This document shows positions 1 through 6,086 of a stretch of 8,303 nucleotides of DNA, in pieces. Below the pieces are notes generated by a model. It made no database searches. It was not told the origin of the DNA and saw nothing but the letters and a program-made list of their open reading frames with translations. Made by a program: the position numbers and the translations under genes. Position 1 is the stretch's first letter. Each line of letters opens with the position of its first letter. Location of the stretch: contig JAFNJA010000018.1 of NCBI GenBank assembly GCA_017601265.1, positions 1 through 8,303 on the forward strand, written 5' to 3'. The DNA is from Candidatus Brockarchaeota archaeon (lineage in GTDB: Archaea > Thermoproteota > EX4484-205 > DTQO01).

Positions 1-286
1 CGAGGGCCCAGACGGGTGGGATTCGTCGATCACCCCGGTTATGACGGAATTGCTCGAAGCGTCCGAATCCTCCACCTTCACTGTCGCCGTTAAGACGCCT
101 GAAGACGCGGTTGCTGGAGACTACATGATCACATTGACAGGTTTGAGCGACCAAGTCGAGTCGGATGTTGTTCAAGTGAGGGTTACGGTTACAACCCCGA
201 CCTCGTGGGGTCTAATGGGAATTGGGGTGGCCGCCGCCATGATTACCGCTCTACTAGTCGTATTTATGAAGTTTAGGAGGAGGTAA
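1..286 (+). CDS. 3' end of a membrane-anchored NEW3-domain protein (5' truncated)
   Basis: The reading frame is open from base 2, so the gene begins left of the window; the ATG at 41 is most likely internal. The visible part is an extracellular beta-rich domain with the pattern GW.ssITP, then S.TFTV.VKTPEDAVAGDY and ITLTG..SDQ.....V.VRVTV. This is the pattern of the NEW3 domain (alpha-galactosidase NEW3 family, Ig-like), often found in archaeal surface proteins. A single hydrophobic helix follows (about bases 209-271), then a basic KFRRR stop-transfer tail, so the domain should face outward with the C-terminus in the cytoplasm. The stop lies 5 bases before the ABC ATPase start, and the three terminal Arg codons double as that gene's ribosome site. 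Such NEW3 proteins commonly sit beside ABC-2 cassettes (family knowledge), so a partner or substrate-contact role for the exporter is inferred. The full length and any N-terminal domains are unseen. Confidence 0.8.
   Translation, partial: EGPDGWDSSITPVMTELLEASESSTFTVAVKTPEDAVAGDYMITLTGLSDQVESDVVQVRVTVTTPTSWGLMGIGVAAAMITALLVVFMKFRRR
275..284 (+). promoter_or_regulatory. Shine-Dalgarno site embedded in the upstream gene's last codons
   Basis: AGGAGGAGGT lies 7 bases before the ATG at 292. Its first nine bases are the three AGG codons for the terminal Arg-Arg-Arg of the NEW3 protein, and the final T begins that gene's TAA stop. The arrangement decides the ATPase start and suggests translational coupling of the two genes. 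Confidence 0.8.
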
Positions 287-291
287 AGCAA

Positions 292-1230
292 ATGTCTCAG
301 CCCATGATAGAAACCCGAGAACTGTCGAAATATTACGGCGAGATAAAAGCCGTCGACCGCCTGAACCTGACCGTTTACGAAGGGGAGATATTCGGCCTAC
401 TGGGTCCAAACGGCTCTGGCAAGACGACGACTTTCATCACGTTGATGGGCCTTACGGTACCGACTTCGGGCACGGCCACCATAGGAGGTTACGACATCGT
501 CAAAGATTCGAGGAAGGTGAGGAAGATCGCATCCATGCTGCCCGAGGGAGCTGGTTACTACGAGGACTTGACGGCTGAGCAGAACCTCAACTACATATGC
601 CAGTTAAACGACATCCCCAAGCCCGAAAGGGAAAGGACGATAAAGGACTTGCTCGAGGCAGTTGGCTTGGCAGATAACGCCAAAATGAAGGTTGAAAAGT
701 TCTCGAGGGGCATGAGGCAGCGCCTGGGGATAGCGGAGGTGCTGATCAAGAAGCCCAGGGTCGCGCTATTCGACGAACCGACCATAGGGCTCGACCCCCA
801 GGGCACTAAGGAGATCAGGGACATGATGTTCAGGCTGAACAAGGAGCAAGGGCTCACGGTCCTTCTTTCCTCGCACCTTTTGTACGAGGTGCAGCAGACC
901 TGCCAGAGGGTTGGCATCATACGCAAGGGAAGGCTCATCGCCGCCGACACGATAGGGAACCTATCCAAGAAACTTAGCAAATGGAAGGTGACTCTCGAAC
1001 TCGAGCTGGCGGGAGCTGGCCCAGACCTCATCCGGGAGATCAAGGGAATCAACGATGTGATGTCCGTTGACCAAGAGGGCAGCAAGATTTTCGTCCACAT
1101 GGAAAGCGACAGGACAAGGGAGGTTTCGGAGGCCGTAATCAAGCACGGAGCGACGATTTTGCTGATGAGGCCGAAGGAGCACAGCCTTGATGAGATATTC
1201 ATGGAATACATGAAGGAGGGTGATCAGTAA
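292..1230 (+). CDS. ABC transporter ATP-binding protein (ABC-2/CcmA-type)
   Basis: A 312-residue cytoplasmic ATPase that would power the membrane protein encoded next to it. Visible motifs are Walker A GPNGSGKTT (residues 38-46), signature FSRGMRQRL (137-145), Walker B ALFDEP with D161 and catalytic E162, D-loop GLDP (166-169) and switch His in SSHLL (H195). The Q-loop position reads LPEGAGYY, with Glu85 where many ABC ATPases have Gln; this is seen in other drug-export or NatA/CcmA-like members. After about residue 230 there is a C-terminal extension ending in HSLDEIFMEYMKEG, resembling the DUF4162 tail of multidrug and gliding-type exporter ATPases. The ATG at 292 follows a strong Shine-Dalgarno site. 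The stop TAA overlaps the permease ATG by one base. Substrate cannot be read from the sequence; lipid, peptide, drug or surface-component export are all possible. Confidence 0.95.
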   Translation: MSQPMIETRELSKYYGEIKAVDRLNLTVYEGEIFGLLGPNGSGKTTTFITLMGLTVPTSGTATIGGYDIVKDSRKVRKIASMLPEGAGYYEDLTAEQNLNYICQLNDIPKPERERTIKDLLEAVGLADNAKMKVEKFSRGMRQRLGIAEVLIKKPRVALFDEPTIGLDPQGTKEIRDMMFRLNKEQGLTVLLSSHLLYEVQQTCQRVGIIRKGRLIAADTIGNLSKKLSKWKVTLELELAGAGPDLIREIKGINDVMSVDQEGSKIFVHMESDRTREVSEAVIKHGATILLMRPKEHSLDEIFMEYMKEGDQ

Positions 1231-2186
1231 TGGCGGGCGCTCTGACCGTGTGTCGTAAAGAACTCGCGGACCATCTCGGCAGCAGGCGTTACGTCGTGCT
1301 TTTCGCCTTGATACTCCTGTTGTCGACCTTGTCGGCCTATCAGGGCACCGAGTACATAAAGAACAATCCCAACGCGGGCTTCATGGCCATCTTCTCCGGC
1401 GCTAGATTCGGCTTCTCCTTCACCTATTTGATGGTCTTCTTCGGCCCCATAATCGGCTTGGCCCTGGGCTTCGACGCCGTAAACAAGGAGAGGACGAGCG
1501 GCACCCTTTCGGTTCTCCTGTGCCAGCCCATATTCAGGGACTCCGTCATCAACGGAAAGTTCATGGGAGGGACTGCAGCGCTATCCCTTTTGGCGGCGAG
1601 CACGATCGGAATCATGTGCGGCGTCGCGATGCCCATCCTGGGGTTCGGCCCTGGATTCGAGGATGCCCTGAGGATAGTCCTGTTCGCGTTGCTGACGATA
1701 GTCTACCTGACCTTCTGGCTCGCCTTGGGACTCCTCTTCTCAACGGTGACCAAGAAGACTTCGACTTCGATACTTCTGTCGATCTCCACGTGGCTGTTCT
1801 GTTCCATCGTGATAAGCATAATTGCCGCCCTTGTGGCAAACTACGCCGTTCCAATCCAGATGCCTAGCGGACCATTCAATCCTGGAGCCCAAGGGACGCA
1901 GGAGTACAGGGAATTGATGCAAAGGCGGACTACAATACAGATGAACATCCAGAGGATTTCGCCAGCCTACCTCTACAACGAGGCGGGCTCGTCCATCCTC
2001 GGAACCATGGGAGGGTCTTTCGGGTTTGGGGAATTGGGAAGGGGGACACCCTTCCAGCGTTTGGAGCTGACCCAAGCCTTGGCGACAAGGTGGCCGCAGA
2101 TTCTTGCCATAGTCGTCGGCATGGTCGTCTGCTTCGCGGCAACATACATGCTTTTCCTCCGAATGGAAATAAGGCCGGAAGGGTGA
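1230..2186 (+). CDS. ABC-2 type transporter permease, six predicted helices
   Basis: A 318-residue integral membrane protein that would form the pore partner of the preceding ATPase. Hydrophobic segments lie at about residues 21-39, 60-85, 115-140, 150-172, 178-205 and 292-311, giving six helices with both ends cytoplasmic. Between helices 1 and 2 is the short loop EYIKNNPNAGF. Helix 2 is followed by NKERTSGTLSVLLCQPIFR, the charged cytoplasmic stretch characteristic of ABC-2/NosY-like permeases. A large loop of about 85 residues (206-290), rich in Gly, Gln and Arg, separates helices 5 and 6 and should be extracellular. The ATG overlaps the ATPase stop by one base and is preceded by GGAGGGTGAT at 1215-1224, so the two proteins are probably made in equal amounts. 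Family assignment is firm, substrate unknown. Confidence 0.92.
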   Translation: MAGALTVCRKELADHLGSRRYVVLFALILLLSTLSAYQGTEYIKNNPNAGFMAIFSGARFGFSFTYLMVFFGPIIGLALGFDAVNKERTSGTLSVLLCQPIFRDSVINGKFMGGTAALSLLAASTIGIMCGVAMPILGFGPGFEDALRIVLFALLTIVYLTFWLALGLLFSTVTKKTSTSILLSISTWLFCSIVISIIAALVANYAVPIQMPSGPFNPGAQGTQEYRELMQRRTTIQMNIQRISPAYLYNEAGSSILGTMGGSFGFGELGRGTPFQRLELTQALATRWPQILAIVVGMVVCFAATYMLFLRMEIRPEG

Positions 2187-2196
2187 TGATGGGAAG

Positions 2197-3096
2197 ATGA
2201 TCCGAGAACTCGCCCTGTTCACGGCGATGACCGCGATGTTCCTCCTGGTGGGCTGCGCCGTCGGCTACCTCCTCGGGGACCCGGTTTCGGCGATGCTCGC
2301 CGCGCTCGTCGTGGCTGCCGCGATGAACGGGATAGCTTACCTCTTCGGCGACAAGCTGGTGATGTCGATGACTGGGGCGAAGGTCGTGCCCGAGAGCGAG
2401 GCGCCGCAGCTCCACGCGATGGTCGAGAGGATAGCGGCGAAGGCGAAGGTTCCGAAGCCGAAGGTCGGCATAGTGAGGACGCTGAGCCCGAACGCCTTCG
2501 CGACGGGCAGGAGCCCGGGCAGCAGCGTCGTGTGCGTCACGGAGGGGGCGCTGAGGCTCTTCGACGAGCAGGAGCTCGAGGGGGTCGTGGCGCACGAGGT
2601 TTCGCACGTGCTGCACAGGGACACCCTCCTCGCGGCGGTGGCGGCGACGATAGCGGGGGCGCTCTCCTGGCTCGCTTACGCGGGCAGGATGGGCCTCCTC
2701 TTCGGGGGCAGGAGGGACGACAGGAGGGGCGGAGGGGGCGCCGAGCTCCTCGCGCTGGCCGGCCTCGCGCTCGTCCCGATCGCCGCGAGCTTGACCCAGC
2801 TGGCGATCTCGAGGGGGAGGGAGTACGGCGCGGACGAGGAGGGAGCGAGGCTGACGGGGAAGCCGCTCTCGCTCGCCTCTGCGCTCGAGAAGATAGAGAG
2901 GGCGGTGAGGAACGGCTACACGATAAGGGCCAACCCCTCCACGAGCCCGCTCTGGATAGCGAACCCGTTCAGGGGAGACTCGGTGGCGGAGCTGTTCATG
3001 ACGCACCCCCCGACGAGCAAGAGGGTCGAGAGGCTCCGGGCGCTGGCCAGGAAGATCGACGCCCAAGAAAAAAGCTTTAATGCCAACGTCAGTTGA
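2197..3096 (+). CDS. htpX: HtpX-family M48 membrane zinc metalloprotease
   Basis: A 299-residue membrane-embedded endopeptidase. HtpX relatives cleave misfolded or damaged membrane proteins. Two N-terminal helices (about 6-26 and 29-50) are followed by the conserved block SEAPQLHAMVERIA and then PNAFATGR. The zinc site is HEVSH (H133, catalytic E134, H137). Two more hydrophobic segments (about 142-164 and 181-205) flank GGRRDDRRGGGG. The third zinc ligand is E209 in SRGREYGADEEGA, and near the C-terminus there is THPPTSKRVERLRAL. Order and length match the family. The ATG at 2197 lies 10 bases after the permease stop, with GGTGAT at 2182-2187 as ribosome site, so it is probably cotranscribed with the ABC genes. 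Its composition stands out: bases 2401-2460 are 68% GC, Arg is almost always AGG, and GCG and CTC are heavily used. The last codons shift abruptly to A/T-rich sequence where the next gene's promoter appears to lie. Confidence 0.95.
   Translation: MIRELALFTAMTAMFLLVGCAVGYLLGDPVSAMLAALVVAAAMNGIAYLFGDKLVMSMTGAKVVPESEAPQLHAMVERIAAKAKVPKPKVGIVRTLSPNAFATGRSPGSSVVCVTEGALRLFDEQELEGVVAHEVSHVLHRDTLLAAVAATIAGALSWLAYAGRMGLLFGGRRDDRRGGGGAELLALAGLALVPIAASLTQLAISRGREYGADEEGARLTGKPLSLASALEKIERAVRNGYTIRANPSTSPLWIANPFRGDSVAELFMTHPPTSKRVERLRALARKIDAQEKSFNANVS
3067..3080 (+). promoter_or_regulatory. BRE/TATA-like promoter for the PAP2 gene, inside the htpX 3' end
   Basis: GAAAAAAGCTTTAA resembles an archaeal purine-rich BRE followed by a TATA box. 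It is an A/T-rich island within the otherwise GC-rich htpX coding sequence. With the usual spacing of about 25 bases, transcription would start near 3102. That excludes the TTG at 3093 as a start codon and leaves a leader of about 60 bases before the GTG at 3162. Pattern-based only. Confidence 0.5.
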
Positions 3097-3150
3097 AAGG
3101 GAATCCGGTTGGCTGGAAAACTCCTTTGGCTGCCGTAGTTCGCGAAGATG

Positions 3151-3156
3151 AAGGAG
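3151..3156 (+). promoter_or_regulatory. Shine-Dalgarno site deciding the PAP2 start
   Basis: AAGGAG is 5 bases before the GTG at 3162. No comparable site precedes the in-frame TTG codons at 3093 or 3126, so this site is the main reason to prefer the shorter protein. Confidence 0.55.
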
Positions 3157-3161
3157 AGCGG

Positions 3162-4013
3162 GTGCAGCGGACCGACGCCCGTTTGGCGCACGCCCTTGGG
3201 ATCGTCTTTTCCGCGATTTATTTGGTCCTTTTGATTGTCTTCTGCCTGCGGTTCGGCGTGTACCCGAGGCTCGAATTTTTCGTCGCGGGATTTTTGATAT
3301 ACGCCATACACAGGAAGTGGTCCCGACGCTTCATGAAAGATTGGGCTCCTTTCACCACCTTGTTTATGGCGTACGAGGCGATGTACGGGATAGCGGACAA
3401 CGTTTCCGCGATCGTGCACGTCAACGAATTGATAAGCGCTGAATTCCTTATGTTTGGCGCGATCCCGACCCTCATGTTGCAGCAATTTTACAGAAACCCG
3501 ATCTTCGACTACGTCGGGGCCTTTTTTTACTCCTTGCACTTCATAGCCCCTACGACTTTTGGGTTCATTTTGTGGAAACGCTCCCCCAAAGACTACTGGA
3601 GATACTCCATCGCGTTTCTATTGTGCTCTTACGGCGCCCTCATGACTTTCGTCATGTATCCGTCCGCCCCACCGTGGTTCGGTTTGAAAGCTTCCCGGAT
3701 CCTTTTCCAAATAGACCGCGAAATAGGCGTGCCCGTTTATTCGACCATCATCGATTACGTCCAACCTAACCCGTTCGCGGCGTTCCCGAGCCTCCACGCC
3801 GCTTATCCTTGGCTGATATCGATTTACGCGATCAAAATCAAGCGGGTCAAGGCGCTGCCCATACTCCTGATTCCGGCAGGCGTGTGGTTCAGCGCGGTTT
3901 ACCTGGGAGAGCACTACATCGTCGACCTGTTGGGCGGGGTCGCGTACTCGACCTTCGCTTTCGTTTTTGTCGAGAAGCTGCTGCCACGGTTTCGCCTTGG
4001 AAAGCGTTCGTAG
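3162..4013 (+). CDS. PAP2-superfamily (Aur1/inositolphosphotransferase-like) membrane enzyme
   Basis: A polytopic membrane protein of 283 residues from this start, with about six hydrophobic segments. It has the hallmarks of the PAP2_3/Aur1-like branch: YPSAPPW (residues 166-172), PSLHAAYP with H212, and YLGEHYIVDLLGG with H251 and D255. In the PAP2 fold the two histidines and the Asp drive phosphate transfer through a phosphohistidine. The classic SR of motif 3 is replaced by SAVY, as in the Aur1-like branch. Likely substrates are lipid phosphates, for example polyprenyl diphosphate or an archaeal inositol lipid, but this is inferred. Start choice: GTG at 3162 has AAGGAG at 3151-3156, 5 bases upstream. 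A longer frame to TTG at 3093, overlapping the htpX stop, adds 23 polar residues with no ribosome site and would begin before the predicted transcript start. Codon use (many TTG, TTT, CGC, CGG) differs from htpX. Confidence 0.85.
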   Translation: MQRTDARLAHALGIVFSAIYLVLLIVFCLRFGVYPRLEFFVAGFLIYAIHRKWSRRFMKDWAPFTTLFMAYEAMYGIADNVSAIVHVNELISAEFLMFGAIPTLMLQQFYRNPIFDYVGAFFYSLHFIAPTTFGFILWKRSPKDYWRYSIAFLLCSYGALMTFVMYPSAPPWFGLKASRILFQIDREIGVPVYSTIIDYVQPNPFAAFPSLHAAYPWLISIYAIKIKRVKALPILLIPAGVWFSAVYLGEHYIVDLLGGVAYSTFAFVFVEKLLPRFRLGKRS

Positions 4014-4063
4014 TCTCGTGGAAGATCATCGAACGGCTTGCTTACTAGCAAAAGAGGCGGGGC

Positions 4064-4108
4064 AGGCGCCCTGGGCAACCGAAGTTGCACGCGCCAGGGT
4101 TCGCGCCT
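4064..4108. repeat. Nested imperfect hairpin in the PAP2-htrA spacer
   Basis: Three stacked helices can be traced. The outer one is AGGCG (4064-4068) with CGCCT (4104-4108). The middle one is CCCTGG (4069-4074) with CCAGGG (4094-4099). The inner one is GCAAC (4075-4079) with GTTGC (4084-4088), around a four-base loop. Unpaired bases are only on the 3' side: ACGCG at 4089-4093 and TTCG at 4100-4103. Read as RNA from the minus strand, the inner loop is the very stable C(UUCG)G tetraloop; on the plus strand it is CGAA. GTTGC at 4084-4088 could instead pair with a second GCAAC at 4123-4127. It may be a transcript-end structure, a small RNA or a remnant of a repeat; no function can be assigned. 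Confidence 0.5.
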
Positions 4109-4206
4109 TGGCAGATGCTGAAGCAACGATCGCGTGGGTTTTTCCAGTACCTTCCGGCAAAAAATTGGCTTAGGAAGGATGGAGATTCGGACAGGACGTA
4201 TAGGGT

Positions 4207-4256
4207 AAAAAGATAAATAGCTACTATTGAACATAGTAGCTACGTAATTGGTTTAA
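4207..4256 (+). promoter_or_regulatory. htrA promoter region with two TATA-like boxes
   Basis: AAAAAGATAAATA (4207-4219) is a BRE/TATA-like stretch that would start transcription near 4240. A second box, TTGGTTTAAG (4247-4256), would start it near 4278, giving a leader of about 10 bases. The second geometry matches hypA, where the box centre is also about 37 bases before a TTG start. The perfect inverted repeat at 4218-4242 lies between the two boxes. Which box is used cannot be decided from the sequence. Confidence 0.45.
4218..4242. repeat. Perfect 10-bp inverted repeat, operator-like
   Basis: TAGCTACTAT at 4218-4227 is followed by the spacer TGAAC and then its exact reverse complement at 4233-4242. 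The dyad is A/T-rich and lies within the htrA promoter, just downstream of one TATA-like box and just upstream of another. This is where archaeal repressors or activators commonly bind. It has no T tract after it, which argues against a terminator. The binding protein is unknown. Confidence 0.7.
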
Positions 4257-4288
4257 GACCGGGGAAAAGGTCCGGGCAGGGGATAAAA

Positions 4289-5503
4289 TTGCCACCTGGA
4301 AACGTCTCGAAGATAACCGCCGCCTACGTGCTTGCTTTGACGATCGTCTCGGCCGTATTCGGTTACGGCTTGCTCTCCGTCCAGCAGACGATCCTCCTCC
4401 AGAAAGAGGAGATCGGAAGGCTGAACGAGAACCTCCGCGATCTCGAGCGCCAGGTCTCGGCGCTCACGGAGGCGGTGCAGAGCCGATCTCCAGAACCTTC
4501 GGTTGATCTGGCCGAGCTATACTCTAGGGTGAGGGGTTCGATCGTAGTCGTCCAAGGGGTGGTAGTGCAGAGGATCTTTACGATCTTCGGGCCCGTGCTC
4601 CAGTACAGCAAAGTGCAAGGTTCCGGTTTCGTATGCAGCTCAACGGGAAGAAACGTGATCGTCACCAACTACCACGTCGTAAACCAAGTCCAGAACCTGA
4701 CGGTCTCTTTTTACAATGGCGACGCCTTCGACGCCGTCATACTCGGCAGCGACCCCTACAGCGACCTCGCGGTTTTGGCCATCTCCGCTTCCGAGGTTGA
4801 ACTCGAGCCTCTCGTTCTCGGAAGTTCTTCAAGCCTTCGGGTCGGGGACTTCGTCATAGCGATCGGTAATCCATTGGGACTGGCTGGCTCGATGACAACG
4901 GGAATCGTCAGCCAGTTGGGAAGGACCATCCAAGAGTCGACGACTGGAGGATACATGATAGCGAACGTGATCCAGACCAGCGCGCCCATCAATCCGGGAA
5001 ACTCAGGCGGCCCTCTGCTGAACAGCATCGGCGAGGTAGTCGGCATAACGACGGCCATAGTATCCGGTTCCCAAGGCGTTGGCCTCGCCATACCTTCCGA
5101 CACGATACGCAGGGAGCTGCCCTACCTCATTACGCTTGGAAAATACGACATGCACTCTTGGATGGGCGTGGGCGGAATGGACGTTACGCCTGACGTCGCC
5201 AAAGCGCTGAAACTCAGCAAGAGCTACGGGTGGCTCGTCACCTCCGTTACCCCAGGCGGTCCTGCGGAAAAAGCCGGAATCAGGGCTGGCACGAGGCAGG
5301 TCGCGGTGTCGGGAACGACTGTGACGGCGGGAGGAGACGTGATAATCGCGCTGAACGGGACGAGGATACGCGGAGGCGACGACCTTTCGGCCTTCTTGGA
5401 GGCGAGAACGCTCCCAGGGCAGACCTTGGAAGTGACCGTCCTGAGGGACGGCGAGGAGCAGACCCTTACGCTCGTCTTGGGAAAGAGGCCGCCGCCCGGG
5501 TAA
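4289..5503 (+). CDS. Membrane-anchored HtrA/DegP-family serine protease with one PDZ domain
   Basis: A 404-residue protease that would act on misfolded proteins outside the cytoplasmic membrane. An N-terminal signal anchor (about 10-31) is followed by a charged heptad-like stretch, probably a short coiled coil (about 32-63). The trypsin-like domain has the catalytic triad H129 (TNYHVV), D159 (YSDLAVL) and S239 (NPGNSGGPLL), with QGVGLAIPSD after the serine. The C-terminal PDZ domain (about 300-400) includes GPAEKAGIRAGT, GGDVIIALNG and a final strand TLEVTVLRDG. One PDZ domain makes it DegS/HtrA-like rather than two-PDZ DegP-like. Start: TTG at 4289, with GCAGGGGAT just upstream. The frame before it has no better start, and later starts would cut into the signal anchor. 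It seems to be a single-gene unit with its own promoter and possible operator. Stress induction is plausible but not shown. Confidence 0.93.
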   Translation: MPPGNVSKITAAYVLALTIVSAVFGYGLLSVQQTILLQKEEIGRLNENLRDLERQVSALTEAVQSRSPEPSVDLAELYSRVRGSIVVVQGVVVQRIFTIFGPVLQYSKVQGSGFVCSSTGRNVIVTNYHVVNQVQNLTVSFYNGDAFDAVILGSDPYSDLAVLAISASEVELEPLVLGSSSSLRVGDFVIAIGNPLGLAGSMTTGIVSQLGRTIQESTTGGYMIANVIQTSAPINPGNSGGPLLNSIGEVVGITTAIVSGSQGVGLAIPSDTIRRELPYLITLGKYDMHSWMGVGGMDVTPDVAKALKLSKSYGWLVTSVTPGGPAEKAGIRAGTRQVAVSGTTVTAGGDVIIALNGTRIRGGDDLSAFLEARTLPGQTLEVTVLRDGEEQTLTLVLGKRPPPG

Positions 5504-5560
5504 GCGCATGCGGTTGGAAAGGAAATCGAGAACCAGAAGGTTTTCGGAAGCTCGGGTGGA

Positions 5561-5587
5561 CTTGCCAGCTGCACCGATGTTGGCAAG
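5561..5587. repeat. 7-bp inverted repeat with 13-base spacer upstream of hypA
   Basis: CTTGCCA (5561-5567) and TGGCAAG (5581-5587) are exact reverse complements, separated by 13 bases. The right arm ends 4 bases before the A/T-rich promoter box of hypA. Arm centres are 20 bases apart, about two helical turns, which suits a dimeric regulator. No T tract follows, so a terminator is less likely. A metal-responsive regulator is a guess based only on the neighbouring nickel genes. Confidence 0.55.
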
Positions 5588-5591
5588 CGTC

Positions 5592-5604
5592 GAAAGGATA
5601 TATC
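5592..5604 (+). promoter_or_regulatory. BRE/TATA-like promoter of the hypA-hypB unit
   Basis: GAAAGGATATATC is a typical purine-rich BRE plus TATA arrangement. With the usual spacing, transcription would start near 5624. The hypA ribosome site GGTGA (5625-5629) and the TTG at 5636 follow directly, so the leader is very short. Confidence 0.6.
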
Positions 5605-5635
5605 GCCAACGATTCAAGCAATGCGGTGAAGGCAA

Positions 5636-6079
5636 TTGCACGAATGGAGCGTCGCGTCTGGCATAATCGGATCTTTGGCATCGTTCCAGAAGGAACGCAA
5701 CGCGAAGGTTCGCAAGGTCGAGGTCGGGGTCGGGCAGCTGTCCGGCATAGATGTCGAGGTTCTGAGGTACGCTTTGGGGGCCATGGGCGAGGGCGAAGGC
5801 CTGGAAGGGGTGGAATACGTGGTCAAGATAATCGAAGGAAGGTTCGAGTGCTCAAGATGCGGCCATGAGTGGGGTTACAAGGAATCCGAAGACGCGCTGA
5901 AGGGGATCTCAAGGGAGGTTTACGGGGTCGAGGAACCTGACGGGCTTGAATCCCCCCTCCACTTTTTCCCCCAGCTCGTCACCGTTTTCTTGAGGTGCCC
6001 GAAATGCGGCAGCAGCGACATGGAGGTTGTAGGCGGGATGGACACCGTGCTCGAAAGCGCCATCCTAGACGAGGGGTGA
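5636..6079 (+). CDS. hypA: HypA, nickel metallochaperone for [NiFe] hydrogenase maturation
   Basis: A 147-residue cytoplasmic protein that delivers nickel to the hydrogenase large subunit. It begins MHEWSV, and the N-terminal Met-His-Glu is the known nickel site, so the TTG at 5636 is fixed even though it is not ATG. GGTGA lies 6 bases upstream. The alpha/beta nickel domain contains VEVGVGQLSGID. The structural zinc site is made of two CxxC pairs, C72/C75 (CSRCGHEW) and C121/C124 (CPKCGSSD). The 45 residues between the pairs exceed the short bacterial spacing and also the archaeal Thermococcus form as I recall it. H109, 12 residues before C121, sits where that archaeal protein has an extra nickel-binding His (from memory). 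The next gene starts 7 bases after the stop and encodes its likely ATPase partner. Confidence 0.93.
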   Translation: MHEWSVASGIIGSLASFQKERNAKVRKVEVGVGQLSGIDVEVLRYALGAMGEGEGLEGVEYVVKIIEGRFECSRCGHEWGYKESEDALKGISREVYGVEEPDGLESPLHFFPQLVTVFLRCPKCGSSDMEVVGGMDTVLESAILDEG

Positions 6080-6086
6080 GCACGGG

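Larger units (their letters stand above)
4014..4288. other. 275-base intergenic spacer between the PAP2 gene and htrA
   Basis: No convincing gene was found. The left half (4014-4170) is GC-rich and holds the nested hairpin at 4064-4108. A short T run (4140-4144) lies about 30 bases further on. The right half is A/T-richer and holds two TATA-like boxes and a perfect inverted repeat. No tRNA could be folded from either strand. A 68-codon plus-strand frame spans the left half but has no ribosome site and overlaps the PAP2 gene. Confidence 0.6.

Noticed and set aside
1930..3066. Long minus-strand open frame (378 codons) across the permease and htpX
   Set aside because: It mirrors GC-rich coding sequence, is full of Arg, Pro and Glu with no family motif, and opposes two well-conserved genes.
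2532..3080. Plus-strand frame of 182 codons inside htpX
   Set aside because: The low-complexity Gly/Arg/Ala product is an artefact of the high GC of htpX, whose zinc motifs are intact in the other frame.
3522..3528. T7 run inside the PAP2 gene as a terminator
   Set aside because: It lies well within an intact coding frame and is not preceded by a strong stem.
4050..4170. Possible tRNA because of GGGTTCGCGCC
   Set aside because: No acceptor stem, D arm or anticodon arm could be fitted on either strand; the bases belong to the nested hairpin.
3967..4173. 68-codon plus-strand frame after the PAP2 gene, with a stretch (LVEDHRTACLLAKEA) faintly like an aldolase helix
   Set aside because: The resemblance covers about 15 residues only, the frame overlaps the PAP2 gene, has no ribosome site and is occupied by the hairpin; a pseudogene claim is not supported.
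4050..4200. Cys-rich minus-strand reading with short CxxxC-like spacing
   Set aside because: No start codon or ribosome site is present, and it ends at a stop within the spacer; it looks like chance.
5505..5512. 8-bp palindrome CGCATGCG after htrA
   Set aside because: Short palindromes of this size are expected by chance, and nothing around it suggests a function.
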